64,000 nt of DNA from Symbiodinium natans. Its lineage: Eukaryota > Sar > Dinophyceae > Suessiales > Symbiodiniaceae. A model generated the notes under the pieces. It was not told the origin of the DNA, ran no database searches, and saw only the letters and a list, made by a program, of their open reading frames with translations. A program made the position numbers and the translations under genes. Below are positions 1 to 10,989 of the stretch, piece by piece (the stretch's first letter is position 1; the number at the start of each line of letters is the position of its first letter). The DNA lies in contig CAJNDS010002429.1 in NCBI GenBank assembly GCA_905221605.1, forward strand, positions 197,809 through 261,808, written 5' to 3'.

Positions 1-1406
1 GAGGCCCTGGCCGCGCGCCAGTAAGCCTCTCGAGAGTCAGAGCTATCAGGGTGTGGGATTGCGTGACTTCTCCCACACAAGGCCTTGATGTTCTTCGGGT
101 CTCGCTCTATCGCCTTTCTGCAATCATCAACCTCCGCTAGCCCAGCAATCACAACAAAGCGGCTGTCGTGGCAGTCGTGGTTCCTGTCTATGAGCAAAGT
201 GAGCAAAAATGAGCAAGAACAGCACGAGGCCAGCGCAGCTTCCACGAACTGCCGCAGGAGCAGCCGCACATGGGCTCGATTGCCTCGGGTTAACTTGGGC
301 ATGGCTGCTTCTGTTTCCAGGGGAGCGAAGAGAAAAAAAAAGTCGCAAACCTTGCGAATCTTGACGTTCCCTAAACCCCCTTGGCCATTTATCCAGGCTC
401 TTGCCAGGAACGTGTGAAACAGGAGCCCTCCAGCCAGTAAAACCCCTTAAGGAACTTAAGAAAGGCTGATCGTTGCCTTTCTGCCCATGAGTGAAGCGAC
501 TTTGCAAGGGGAGGAAGAGAGTTGCAGGGAATCCGAGGGACTGAAAAGCTGCGCGTTCAGCTTCGGGTCGCTGCAGCGGACCTCCAAACCTCAGTCGTCT
601 GAGTCATCCAATTCTGCTCTTTCTGCCTAACTTCCAGCACAAGCATCAAAAGCTCACACGAGAACTCAGAGTGCTCCAGCTCAACTTTTTTTCCTGCAGC
701 TTCGGCCCTCCTCTAAGTCTCGAAGTCATTCCAAACACCGAGAAAAGACGGACAATTACTTCTTGACTTCTTGACTCCCGTGCTCAGATTTCAAGCCGGT
801 TTTCCTGACTGCCAGCACCTGGCTGGACTGTATCAGGTCGCGCCCATTCTCGAGCTTCATGCCAACGCGAACGAGGGTGTTGTGCTCGATCCTGATCATG
901 CTGCACCCCTGCATCTTGCGACTGATGGGCCGCCGCATCGGTTTCGGCATTGTGATTGCTTCAGTACCGCCAAGCATGGGTCCGATTTGAGATCTTGTCA
1001 CTCCAAGCCGGCATGTGAAGACCAAAAGCCACGTAGTCCTGCGAAGCACAGACATCTACGTCCCAGACCCTCAAGACTTGCCCACATTTCCCCACCCTCT
1101 CAGGCGGGCAGCTTGGGGCTTCTGCTCCTGAGCTCCTTAGCATCATGGGTATCATCCCCTCTGGCTTCTTCCGGGCACTCGCCGATCCAGCGCCCAATCC
1201 AAAAAGAAGAACAAGGAAGTGTCCGAAACAAGCCCTAATGACACCTACAGTGACCTACAGTACAAGCGCCATCTATCCTGCGCCACGTAGCGGAGGACAT
1301 GCTCCAATGTCTCCTGCACAGTTCAAAGATGCGCTGACTTGCTTCTGCCGAGAGAATACTCTTGTGGAACCAGCTGACAAAGGAACTTTCAGACATGTCG
1401 AATACG
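1..1406. other. No confident gene; one weak minus-strand coding stretch
   Basis: I see no recognisable family here. Minus-strand codons at about 756-960 give a basic, reasonably normal protein stretch (with QGCSMIRIEHNTLVRVGM) that could be an exon downstream of the sulfotransferase, but the opposite strand is also open over the same bases, so neither is convincing. No repeat or RNA gene was recognised. Confidence 0.3.
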
Positions 1407-2885
1407 CTACAAGCAACGCAGGAAGATCTCCTGGTCGTAAAAACGGGAGAACACTGTTTCAGAATCTTCGTGGTACGAGGTCACGCGCTGGGCTGCCATC
1501 TGGCTTGCGTGACCGGTGGGTGGGAAATACGTGTCTGCAAGGTGTTCGGCCAGCTTGAGGGACAAGCCAAAGACCGTGTGCAACATCTCCAAGATCTGCC
1601 AATTCACTGCAAGTCGGTCGGACGTCAGCAGGCCTACGAAGTTGATACGCTGCCACACAAAGTTGCAGCCCCAGCTTAAGTAAAGGCTTTGAGGAATCCA
1701 GTGGTCATCCGTCAACATGAAAGGTGTCGGTAGGGGCTGCGATGCGAAAGAACGGAATGCCTCGACTTGCTCGTCTATCGGACTTTTCAGGGTGACTCTC
1801 GCCCAGCCACGTCGGTCAGTCTCAGGGCAGTTGCCACTTGGCCGCATGCACTTGTCCAGAAATGCTGACAGGAACCGCTCCAGCGGATCACGCACAAAAA
1901 CTGCAAGCTTCCATTCGCGACTCTTCCAATAAACCTGCGATAACAAGCCATGGATGCTGCGATCTAGGACACGAGCCTCCGATTGCAGCACATCCTCATA
2001 CGACAGGTTGCGTCCCGACAGGTGCTGATTCATAAGAAAGAATTGCATGAGGCCCACCTTGGGTATGGAACAGAGCCCATACCGATATTGGTGATTCACA
2101 TGCATCCGATACGTAAAGACAGACCAAACGTCACGGAAGAAGTTGAAGGTCGCTGTCCGGGCAGCAAAGGCCCCGCGGGCTGGCCGGGCCGGCCAAGCAG
2201 GTGGATCCAAATACCACGAAGGCATCCGGGAATTCCGGGAAAAATGGGAGTTCCCTGGGTCCAGGCGCTCCAACAGCGTCTTCAGTTGCTCTGCCCTCAG
2301 GGCATCCTCGGGGCGACTCATACGCAGGCGCACGCGCCCGCGCACCGGAGCAGGCAGCCTGGTGTCAAGTGCGCCTGCATTACCACTTTTCAGGAGCAGA
2401 ACGTGCCACCCGAGTGAGAGTTCACATCTTCGCGAGCACCGACTTGGGACACAAACGCCCATTAACCTCAGACCCGGGTCTAATTTTGGAAGAAGTGTAG
2501 CATGGCGCTCTCCGCCCCAAAACCCTCCCAGCCACTTGCCAGCTACTCCGGTGGAGGAGATGTCTTGGACCCATTTCCGGCTGGCCTTTACGCCAGGCGC
2601 GTAAAGAACATAGCGTGCCTGCAAATCGAGGCATTGCTGCAGCTGCTGCTGCCAACCTTCCGCGAATAAAGACCAGCCACTGGCATTCAAAAGGCGAGGG
2701 TCGGATTCAAAGAAAGACAAGCATGCCACATCATTCCTGCCAGCTCTCGCTCCACTTCGTTCTAGCAGCAGCTCGTTTGAGATGAACTTCGTGAGCTTGC
2801 CTGCCACTGAAGTCCACCACAGCTTGGCAACAGCAGGACAAAGCAGGATCCCCCATCTGGCTACAATCCTATCCACACTTTGCAT
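1407..2885 (-). CDS. Sulfotransferase, carbohydrate type (Sulfotransfer_2-like), intronless
   Basis: An uninterrupted 492-residue reading frame starts at an ATG (2885) that follows an in-frame stop three codons upstream. The C-terminal half looks like a Golgi carbohydrate sulfotransferase: a 5'-phosphosulfate-binding loop CSIPKVG at residues 272-278, and the 3'-phosphate motif VRDPLERFLSAFLDKC at about 331-346. The family transfers sulfate from PAPS to sugar hydroxyls or amines in the Golgi lumen. The N-terminal hydrophobic stretch (residues 8-27) could be a type II signal anchor. The first 240 residues are not recognised and may be a stem region. The absence of introns contrasts with most neighbours and, with a spliced-leader remnant about 50 nt upstream of the ATG, points to origin by mRNA retroposition. 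The acceptor sugar cannot be predicted. Confidence 0.8.
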   Translation of the reverse strand: MQSVDRIVARWGILLCPAVAKLWWTSVAGKLTKFISNELLLERSGARAGRNDVACLSFFESDPRLLNASGWSLFAEGWQQQLQQCLDLQARYVLYAPGVKASRKWVQDISSTGVAGKWLGGFWGGERHATLLPKLDPGLRLMGVCVPSRCSRRCELSLGWHVLLLKSGNAGALDTRLPAPVRGRVRLRMSRPEDALRAEQLKTLLERLDPGNSHFSRNSRMPSWYLDPPAWPARPARGAFAARTATFNFFRDVWSVFTYRMHVNHQYRYGLCSIPKVGLMQFFLMNQHLSGRNLSYEDVLQSEARVLDRSIHGLLSQVYWKSREWKLAVFVRDPLERFLSAFLDKCMRPSGNCPETDRRGWARVTLKSPIDEQVEAFRSFASQPLPTPFMLTDDHWIPQSLYLSWGCNFVWQRINFVGLLTSDRLAVNWQILEMLHTVFGLSLKLAEHLADTYFPPTGHASQMAAQRVTSYHEDSETVFSRFYDQEIFLRCL

Positions 2886-2935
2886 ACAGATTCATTTGCA
2901 GGCTGAATTCTACTCTCATTTGCTGGCGTCTGCCG

Positions 2936-2953
2936 CTTGAGCCAACGCCGGCT
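2936..2953 (-). other. Spliced-leader remnant upstream of the sulfotransferase
   Basis: Read on the minus strand this is AGCCGGCGTTGGCTCAAG. The 3' end of the dinoflagellate spliced leader, as recalled, is AGCCATTTTGGCTCAAG. The last 10 bases and the AGCC match, with a changed middle. It ends about 50 nt before the sulfotransferase ATG, where a leader copied back into the genome with a spliced mRNA would sit. A 10-base match alone would be expected by chance somewhere in the window; position is what makes it persuasive. Confidence 0.5.
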
Positions 2954-3318
2954 GCGAAGAAGGCGCGATGTGGTTTGCGCTTTTGACCGGTTCGATCACT
3001 GGTGTATATGAGCTCCACCACGTCGTTCTCTACCACTTCGTCTGGGGTCTCGCACCGCTGGTGAAAAACTCGAGAGCCTCTCTCGCTGCGGACTTTGTGT
3101 TGTCCTGGGAAGAAGCGAAGAGCTTTGCGAAATGTTCAGCGAAGCGCTTAGCCAAGCTCACTAATGTTTGGGAACTGTCCAGAATCTGTTCGCGGTCCTT
3201 CAAGCGGTCGTTACCCTTCTTCTTGAAAACTTCCGCCTTCTGGCCTCAGAAACTCACTCCCTGATTTCAGCACAAGAAGGCAATTCGAGCAGGTTGACCG
3301 CGCAGGCTTTGACCTACC

Positions 3319-4029
3319 TCAGTTGCGCGCACAGCTCCAACACTGCGCTCGGGTCTTCTGCAGCATCCGCGTTGTCAACCTCTCATCCCAACTCACAGGG
3401 CTCATTTGGCTCATGGCAAGTTCCTGTTGCAAGAACCAAAGCCGCTGGACTGCGGAAGCGTTGAAGGAAGGGAGCCGACCCAGTCTAGGCGGTACAGGAT
3501 GCACCGGCCTCTGTCTGCACGCGCTGCAGTTCTGCCAGCGCACGATCCACCTGCGCCTGAGCACCCGAACGCCTTCCAACACCAGCAGTCACGAGCTCCG
3601 ACAAGACACTCTGAAAGTCAATCAGAGACAAGCAGCTGCGTCCGCTCCCGCATCCTTTGCTTCTTGCAAAGCTGCGCGGATCTTCTCCGGGTCCCCAGTT
3701 TCCTCATCAGCCAGGACCCATGACTCCCATGACTTGGATGAAAGCAAATGACGCGCGTCCATGCAGCATAACATGGAAGCACGCATGGAGATGCTTTGCT
3801 TGCAAAAATATAGTCTACGTACATGGGAGGGAAAACAGCTCATCCGATAGGCACATTGGTCTAGGTAGTCGGTCCTGCGCCTTCGCAATGCGCTCCCCAA
3901 CAGTCCTCGGCTCTTGCGAGAAGATGCAAGGTTGTGGCGTGCGGCTACATTGCACACAGGCTCAAGGGTGCTCTCTGTTCCAAAAGGGGGTTGCAAAGGC
4001 ACTCGCCAGGTCTCCTGGAGCCAACCCAT
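3319..4029 (-). CDS. Unassigned coding segments (probable exons)
   Basis: Two minus-strand stretches look translated although no family is recognised. About 3620-3730 encodes an acidic helical segment (DEETGDPEKIRAALQEAKDA). About 3485-3600, in another frame, encodes VLSELVTAGVG followed by a Gln/Glu/Ala-rich helix (VDRALAELQRVQTEAG) and a stop near 3485. They would join through a short intron with an AG acceptor near 3615. Together they suggest the C-terminus of a coiled-coil-type protein whose upstream exons I could not trace. The spliced-leader remnant at 4188-4199 lies upstream on the same strand and could mark its 5' end. Confidence 0.35.
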
Positions 4030-4187
4030 GCCCTTAGAGAGGTAAACCTAATGCAGCCAAGCCTCTCTGGCATGAAAGTCGGCCTGAATGCGACTAGAAT
4101 CTCTAGAAAGGCATGAGGGTTCCAAATCAAGCCGAGCTGGGGCCTCCCAACAGACAGCCAAGGAGAACGAGGAGCGGCTCCGTGCTT

Positions 4188-4199
4188 CTTGAGCCAAAA
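4188..4199 (-). other. Spliced-leader remnant (12-nt exact match)
   Basis: The minus strand reads TTTTGGCTCAAG, identical to the last 12 bases of the dinoflagellate spliced leader, preceded by GGCTTCG where the leader has GTAGCCA. For one 12-mer in 128 kb of both-strand sequence the expectation is under 0.01; over all 12-mers in the leader it is about 0.1. It lies about 160 nt upstream of the coding segments that start near 4029 on the same strand. Confidence 0.5.
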
Positions 4200-5181
4200 C
4201 GAAGCCTAATTACTCCAGACTCTCACATCTTCTCACTCCCACCCCGTCGCGGTGATTTTGGCGGAATGTCGAAAAAGTAGCCCCTCGCATGCACCAAGCT
4301 ACCTGCGGCTCTGTCAAAATGGGGTTTACACATACATGGGCTACACAGATGCGCCAACGCACAGCTACTTCTGCACCATCCTTGTTGCCATCGTACTTTG
4401 CCATCCGGGCCTGAGTCATCAACAACTCTATGTCCAAGTGTCCCTGACAATCCTGCTGCAGCCACAAGTCACATGAGGAGCAAGACCTCTCTGGGTGCCC
4501 AGCCGCAGCTGCCTGCACTTTCTGTTTGCTATGCGCCTTCCTGAGCATCTTCTTGCCTTGGAAGCTTATGCTCCACCCACAAGCGAAAGAAAAGAGACCA
4601 AAGCATACCAAAGGAACCAAACGAAACTCAATGAGGTCTCAATGAGGACTCAAGGAGGACTCAAGGAGGACTAAAGGAGAGGATGACAGAGGCCCCGGCA
4701 CTCCTGGAGGCGCATGAGCTTGTCATGAAAGCCCTGATGGCAGCTGAAACAGATTCAATCAACTACAAGATGTTGCAAGAAGCCCGTACCACGGCAAGAT
4801 GAACTAACAAACCCATGGCAAGTTTTGAGTGGTTCTCAAGATTTGGGGGGTCCCTTTTATAAGGTGTCGTATTGTATGACAACCTCCAAGCCACAAAGGG
4901 AACCTACTTTAGAGAACCCACTGGAGGGACGGGACGACAGGACGTGCGAACGGCAATCCGTGCCATTCCCTTTTGCTTTGCGGTGCGCTCTAGCACATCT
5001 TCCGCCTGGGGTGCTACACTGCCACGCCTTACTTGATGATGAACTCTTCACTGATCTTATCTACCAGGGCCTGTCATCATCCACTTTCTGATTTTGGCAG
5101 GTCGCGGCTGTCCAGGTAGCATGGTACGCGACTCGGCACTCCATGTAGGGCTTTGGCACGGTCTTGAGCTCATGAGCCTTC
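4200..5181. other. Non-coding spacer with a short imperfect tandem repeat
   Basis: No gene was recognised. At about 4627-4680 the plus strand carries an imperfect tandem array with a 12-14 nt unit (AATGAGGACTC / AAGGAGGACTC, about four copies). The rest is non-repetitive and frames are broken by stops. It probably holds the 3' untranslated region of the DTWD1-like gene ending at 5182. Confidence 0.4.
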
Positions 5182-6461
5182 TCAGCCCTCTTGGCAGTCC
5201 AGAGCCTCTTGGCGCTTCCGCTCATTTCCCTCGTGTACACACTTGCGTCGCTCGGCCTCCGTGCACCAAGGGCAACAGCGGTCCGGATCCTCTGCATACT
5301 CTTGAATGACAAGTCGCAGACGGAGGGCAAAAAAGAAAAGCAAGTCATCCAGTCTCTGCGACGTGTCTCCCAGGCCGGGTCCCAGGCTTCGTGCTTTGAG
5401 AATGCGGTGCAAACATTCCGCAGTGGAGAGGAGACCTTGGACGTCGGCCAGCCTTTCAGTCGCAGATCGCCAGAAGCGTGAAGGAGCCGAAGATTCCGGA
5501 CCAAACTTCATGGCGGGAAGGGCACGCAACTTCAACTCCTCGTCTTCGAGGATGGCCCTGGCATATCCCTACAACTACTGGTCTCAAACTTCAACTTACC
5601 TGTGCACCACCTTTTCGTAGCGAAGTCCCAAACCAAGGCCGTGTCACCGTTGCCAAACAAGCATGTGCAAGAAGGGACTTTCAGATTACACAATGGGCCT
5701 TGAAGAAAGGTCTACAGCAACTGGGCCTGAAAGCAGAAGAAAACAACAAAATCGAAGATCCCAGAAATCTGTGATGCCTTCCCGGACAGCCCCGTCCTGG
5801 CATGCTTCCACCGGCTGTCCACCAGGACAATGCGCTGAACTTCCTCCCACTTCACATGAGAAACGTCAACTGCAGACTCACTTGGGTAGACCAGCCACGT
5901 CCCAGGGCTCTGCAGGAACAAGAGATCCTGGGAGCCACAGGGAGGTCGCCACTCGCTGACTTGCACATCCGGAGACAGCAGTGGCAAAGGCGTCGCAGAA
6001 GACTTGGCAGCGGCCTCCTTCGGGTGTCGGAAGATAAGCACCTGTAGCCCAAGGTGGAGTGGCTCCGGAATTGGAACGACGCTCCGAACGCAGTGGGGGC
6101 AGTAGAGGCGCGCCCACTTTGAGCAACCTGGGCAGCGGCCCTTCCCCAAGCAGTCCTCCAGGCTAGCAGCATCGCCATCGATATCATCGATACTGAACTT
6201 CAGGGTGGAGAGAAAGGCCATGGCTGCGGTGGTGGAGTCACACCTGGTTGTCTTCACTGCAGGACGGCCATCTGCACAGCCGTCGCTGGAGCCGCCCATT
6301 GAAAGGCCAGCAGATGGCTCAACTGGGCCAGCGTGATTTCCTAGCTCTCCTAGCTTGTGGATCTCTGCAAGAGCCTCCAAATTTTGCAGGCTCCCCACAG
6401 AGTGTTGGAGCAGCATGTGGTGTGGGAATGCGAGACATAAAAGAGCCCCAGTCAAATGCAA
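5182..6461 (-). CDS. DTWD1-like: tRNA-uridine aminocarboxypropyltransferase, DTWD1 type
   Basis: Two exons (6461-5797 and 5557-5182) join in frame to about 346 codons. Family members transfer the 3-amino-3-carboxypropyl group of S-adenosylmethionine to uridine in tRNA (acp3U; DTWD1 acts at position 20). A zinc-ribbon-like Cys cluster (CPGCSKW...CPHC) begins about residue 112. The DTW-box region reads IVLVDSRWKHA. Across the joint comes RAILEDEELKLRALP, then RFWRSA, LLSTAECLHRIL and DDLLFFFALRL, the order found in DTWD1 (human: FWRHQ, LSTIEAIYYFL, DNLLFFF). The intron starts with GA. The frame is open upstream to 6461 but opens without ATG next to a possible acceptor (CGCAG), so the start may be the ATG 15 codons in (HHMLLQHS) or lie in an upstream exon. 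The stop at 5182 gives a natural C-terminus. Confidence 0.85.
5558..5796 (-). other. Intron with GA donor in the DTWD1-like gene
   Basis: The upstream exon ends CATGCCAG and the intron begins GACGGGG; the intron ends GATATGCCAG before exon GGCCATCC. The 8-mer ATGCCAGG is repeated at both boundaries. Removing 239 nt restores WKHARAILEDEEL in frame, matching DTWD1 spacing (human WNQTNKIFTDERL). A GT site inside it (GTAAGT near 5599) would not restore the family sequence. Confidence 0.75.
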
Positions 6462-6987
6462 AACCTGCGAAAATCCTAAAAAAAAACCAAGGGGGTCCAG
6501 GGGTCCCTTTCAAGGAAACAGATCCAAGTGAGGTGCAGCCTCGCCCATGGTCAGGACGGCCCCGCCCTCGACAAGGCAAGCGCTGCAGGCCTCTCCCAAG
6601 AAATATGGCTCAATCACAGGACCCAGAAAATCAGATGGCTTGAGGTAAGGTACTGCCATGCTACTGACATGTACATGCCTCCACGGCTTCGTCTGCCTCC
6701 TTTACCAGCTTGTCGGTCATCTGGCAGCTCAACGTGTCTCAAGTCTCAACTCGCTCGCACTCGCCGTCTCTGTGAGCCTATGTAATTTGCATGACTGCAA
6801 TCCATCTAATCTGCCTTCTGATGTCTCCCTAGTCACCTAGTCTCTAACAGCACACGTGAAGTGCAGAAGACCGGAAGCTGCGGCTGAATCGGAACACTGC
6901 GCGTTGTTTTGGCCACCGCCTGCTCTTTGCCGCGGATGGTGATGGCAACTAAGCATGTGCCTTTCATGCCTTTAGCCACGGCGCTCT

Positions 6988-9885
6988 TCAGTCTGGCTTC
7001 TTGTGCGCCGCCCGGCTTTTGCAGAAGCGAAGTGGGGCGCCTAAAACGGCGCAGCAGAGTCTCCAATTCACCCAGTGTAAGAAAAGCCGTAGAGTTTGCA
7101 CTGCCATGCTGGCGACGGGAAAGTCGCGTTCAAAGATCCAGGTATTGATGGCTCTGCCCGGCTTCCCTGACTTAGGGCAGGGGCGGACATCAAGGAACTC
7201 GCAGAGTTCTTCTATCTTGTTCCGGCGTGGGTCCCACTCGAACAAGCGCTCCTTAGGAACAGTTTGCCGGACGTTCGCCAAGAAGTTGTCGTACTCCTCC
7301 TCATTTTCTGGCACCCACGTCGTGGAAGGCGGCTTCCACGCCTCGTACTGCCTTCGGTGGTTCCTTGGCAATTGGCTGGGCCGAACAGACTCTTCAAGGG
7401 GCTACTTGAGGGTGAGGGCCTGGGACGAAAGCTAGTTAAGGTACCCCCACGGAAGGGTTTCTGTCAACAGGGCATCCACTACGCATCAGGACAAGGCTAC
7501 GCCAAGGCATGAAGCCATCACCTTTTTCCCGCGCGGAGCCTGTTGGGAGTTCCCAGGTCGGGCACCCAACATAGAACAAGTACGCAATGCGTGAGCATCA
7601 TGAAAGTCTGTCCAATCCAGCTTTGAGGGACGCCAGACTCACATCAACATCAGGGCTTCTGAGTCTTTTCTTAAGACTTGGAAAGGTTTTCGAGGGCCTG
7701 GGATCCACAGAAAACGGCGTTCATTTGCACCCATATACGAAAGAAATGAACGCCAGCCCGTTTCCCCAAAACCTGTGGTCGCCGCTTGGAAACCGACCGG
7801 GTTTGCTGGGTTTCGTGGCGGAGCCTCCGGGGACCCTATATACCCTTCAGGTTGTAAGCTTCGCTTAAGTAAGATACTCCGCTAGCTCCTCGGGGGCTAG
7901 CTTTCGTGATTTGGAACAACTAGCAACATCTGTACACCATGCTGAGATATGCTGAGGATCATCGACTGGTGGTAGAGCCACACCTGAGCTCGAGCCCATC
8001 TCCCGTCGCTTCATTACTGCGTTGCATCAATTGTATCGTATTCAACAGACTCAACACAGCCTATGTCCTACAGAAGCCTAGCCTATGATGTCCTACAGAA
8101 GCGGCTTGAAGGCTTCAGCCCGTCCAGAGAATGCCAAATGCGGTCTAGGCTCCATTGGGCCGGAGACCTGGCACGGCAAGCGCCCAGGTGTGTGCATGTC
8201 GACACATATCGACCCATTTCAAAGCTGCTGACTTCAATGCATTTCGAATCGTTTATGCCAGTTGCCTCCGTTATGGGCGGACCGCCCTCGCGGATGACGT
8301 GCTCGATAGGACGGCCCAAGACTCTATCCTTGCAAGCGCCAGCTAGCGAACCAAAGATTTTCGTTTGATGGCACCAAAAAAAGTCAAGAGATGTTGGGAG
8401 ATGGTTTTTTGACTCGTCTCCAGGGGCCGCAGTAGCCACAGCCACGGCAGCGAGCTAAGGGAAGCTCCGGCCCACACGTTGTGAAAGCACATCACCTGAG
8501 AGCTGGCACTCCATCTGTGCGCCCTTGCAGATTGCACGCCTGGGTGACCTTGGGCCGAACGGCCTTGCAGCCGAAGCACCACAAGCTTCGGAATGAACGT
8601 GTCCACTGATGCCTTCCAGGAGCTGTAGCTCCGCCAGCTAAGCAAGATCACCTCAAGTCGAAAAAACACCAAGCGAACTCGAAGGTTGTCAATCACACGG
8701 TTCCTTGCCGCAGGTGCTTCAAAAGAACGCTGGCCTTCGCGTCGCTGCTGCTTTCAAGAATGGGATGAATCAAAACCTGGACAGACAGAAGCGTGTAGGA
8801 CTTGCAAATTATGATGAACACGCTCCAAGAAGTTCACCGAAGAGTCACCAATGGGGCGTTTTTCTGCCTCCAGGCCATCGAAGGCAATGGCATCCACCCG
8901 GCAGCTAGAAATCCTAGGCCCAGGCAGTCGAAGGCAGTCAACGGCTTTCGAAGGCATTTGAATGCATTCGACCCTTACTTGTTGTACCTTAGAACTTTTG
9001 TACATCAAGAGTCTTAAGACTTAAGATGCCTCTGCTGCATGATGCAGTATGACACCGCTTGACGCATTGCAGTGGAAGCCACCTTCTGCTGCGAGGAGGC
9101 GGGAGTTTAAGGGTCAATGCTGGAGCCAAGGGTCTTGTGCATGAGTTGCGCCGCCAAGTGTTTGTCTGACTTCAGAGCATGGGCGAGCTCAGATGCAGAC
9201 ATCCTAAGACACTCACAGGAAATGACAGGAACACATCGCGAGGATGGCGTGGACTCTGGCGACCCTGGATTCTTTGATGTTCCTTGTGTCGTGAGCATCC
9301 ACTTGTAGCCCGGTGAAGCCTCTAAACTGTGATTTTCGGTCCAGGCACGAGGAGTAGTTGGACTTCTGCGCCCGCACCTTTCAACAGCCGGAACCCAAGC
9401 TCGAGAGCATGAGGAGTAGGAAAATGTAAGAAACATCAGAAGCAGCCCGCAATTCTCCGCAGACCTCGCTCACAAAGTCCCACCATGGCAAGAAATGGAA
9501 ATCCTGTCCCGAACAACCAGCAGACAGTGCAAGACAACATGAGCAACGCAACCAGAGGCAGCGCGGCTTCCTCGCTGTGTTGGGCGTTGAAACCGATCTC
9601 ATTCAGCGCGTGACAGATGGTGCGAGTGCCACATTTGGCAAGACCAGCCACGATGACTTTCACGCCAGACTGATTTCCTCTCCATAACTGCCACGCAAAA
9701 TCGGGGGATGCCAAACAACTGAGTAAGAAAGTGCTAACACATTGGCCGTTGTATAGGAACATGAAGACACAGAAGATGAAAGGGCGTCCTGGCAGATGCT
9801 CATGTGCACAGCCTGGGGGCTGCTCAGCCAGAAAGTGCCACACATCTTGATCCTTCACCACCACAGACGCGAAAGTGAACAGCAC
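6988..9885 (-). CDS. Multi-exon sulfotransferase (Sulfotransfer_4-like)
   Basis: Several exons on one strand together resemble the sulfotransferase family that is expanded in algae. The exon near 9660-9570 has a P-loop-like 5'-PSB motif, GLAKCGTRTICHALNEIGF. About 8850-8880 has CRVDAIAFDGLE. About 8590-8680 has VILLSWRSYSSWKASVDTF, in the position of the family's RDxxxWxxS segment. The last exon (7371-7050) has RLFEWDPRRNKIEELCEFL and RAINTWIFERDFP, matching the family's C-terminal LCxFLG and PxxN regions. Exon joints were not resolved. The gene would sulfate an unknown acceptor using PAPS. Hydrophobic segments flank the P-loop exon. The 5' and 3' limits are approximate. Confidence 0.6.
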
Positions 9886-9972
9886 CTGGGCAAACTAGGG
9901 ACCGCGGCTCGTAACGGAGAAGTAGTAGGAACCAGTTGAAAAGAAAAAGAAACCGTTGTTATTCACGGAGCG

Positions 9973-9982
9973 GAGCCAAAAT
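9973..9982 (-). other. Possible spliced-leader remnant upstream of the second sulfotransferase
   Basis: The minus strand reads ATTTTGGCTC followed by CG instead of AAG. Ten bases match the spliced leader, about 90 nt before the open frame at 9885. One or two such 10-mers are expected by chance in the window, so this is suggestive only. Confidence 0.25.
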
Positions 9983-10989
9983 ACACAATGGAGAAAACGG
10001 GGCCAACCAATTAAACACATGTCCCCACATCCCCTACATACTGTCCAAGATGTCCAAGACATTCATCTGGCTCATGATCGGGGTTGCTTAGTTCGCTGAC
10101 GAGAGGCCACCAGGAGGCAACGCAGGCAAGGCAGGCAACGCATGGCGGCACTCACCGGCCCTGGTATCTAGACTTTCCCTCAGTGTTCCTCTCGTTTGGA
10201 AAAGGGTGTGTGTGTGTGTGAGTGTGCCTAAGTCTCCGCAGGTCTCTTGCAGGTCTTTGCACGTTTCTGCCCATGACAGTTCTTGAAATTCTTTGTAGAC
10301 TGGTAAAAGTTGCAGCGTGCTGCAGCATGCCGCAGTGTTCAGACTCGGCGCTGGCAACTGGACGTTAATTGCTTATCAAGTACTTGCTGTCCGGAGTTTG
10401 AGAACTTCAGACCTCCAGCTCCCCACCTTGGCCTCGACCTTTTTCAGCACCGCCTTCAAGACTTGCACAGAACGACAGGTCTCCAGCAGCCTCTAGCAGC
10501 CTCTAGCAGCCTCTAGCACTCGCACGGCGTCATGCGACTCTGGTACGACAATGACATCTCACCTCTGCTGTCGTGAGTCGGCCGTCCAGTTCCTGAGGAC
10601 CAAGCTCAGGACTCTTTAAGTGGTAAACTCGCAATGAGACAAGGGTAGGCTCTTGATGGCTCTTAAGCGCCGCCGTTCAAGAACACGAGCCTCCATCATT
10701 GGTGCTGCCTTCACCTTTCGTACCGCAGCAGACAGCAGGTCAACATCTCCCACTGGTCTTTGCCGTTTGCTACATGCCTGGAATCCAGATGTTACCCAGT
10801 TTGGGCCGCATACACACATGCCTCGTACACACGTGCATCTGTGTAAACTTGTAGGCACAACCTTGCATTATCAACCATGCCACCAAGACTACCAACGGCT
10901 CCCGACGACAGCAGCCTTGACAGCTTCAGCTACAAGTTCGTCTCCCACCTTCGCTTCTTTCTGCTGCTCGACTCTGGACCTTGCCTTGC
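9983..10989. other. Spacer without recognised gene
   Basis: No coding family was recognised. It holds a short (GT)n run at about 10206-10220 and the 10-nt tandem array at 10481-10520. Both strands carry only short, low-quality frames. Confidence 0.4.
10481..10520. repeat. 10-nt tandem array, unit CTCTAGCAGC
   Basis: About four direct copies, the last one diverging. It belongs to a class of very short 9-10 nt arrays that recurs across this window. Confidence 0.9.

Noticed and set aside
5595-5645. Apparent exon GLGLRYEKVVHR followed by GTAAGT in the DTWD1-like gene
   Set aside because: Including it breaks the alignment to DTWD1, whereas direct joining of 5797 to 5557 restores the family sequence in frame. 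It is intronic, or at most an alternative exon.
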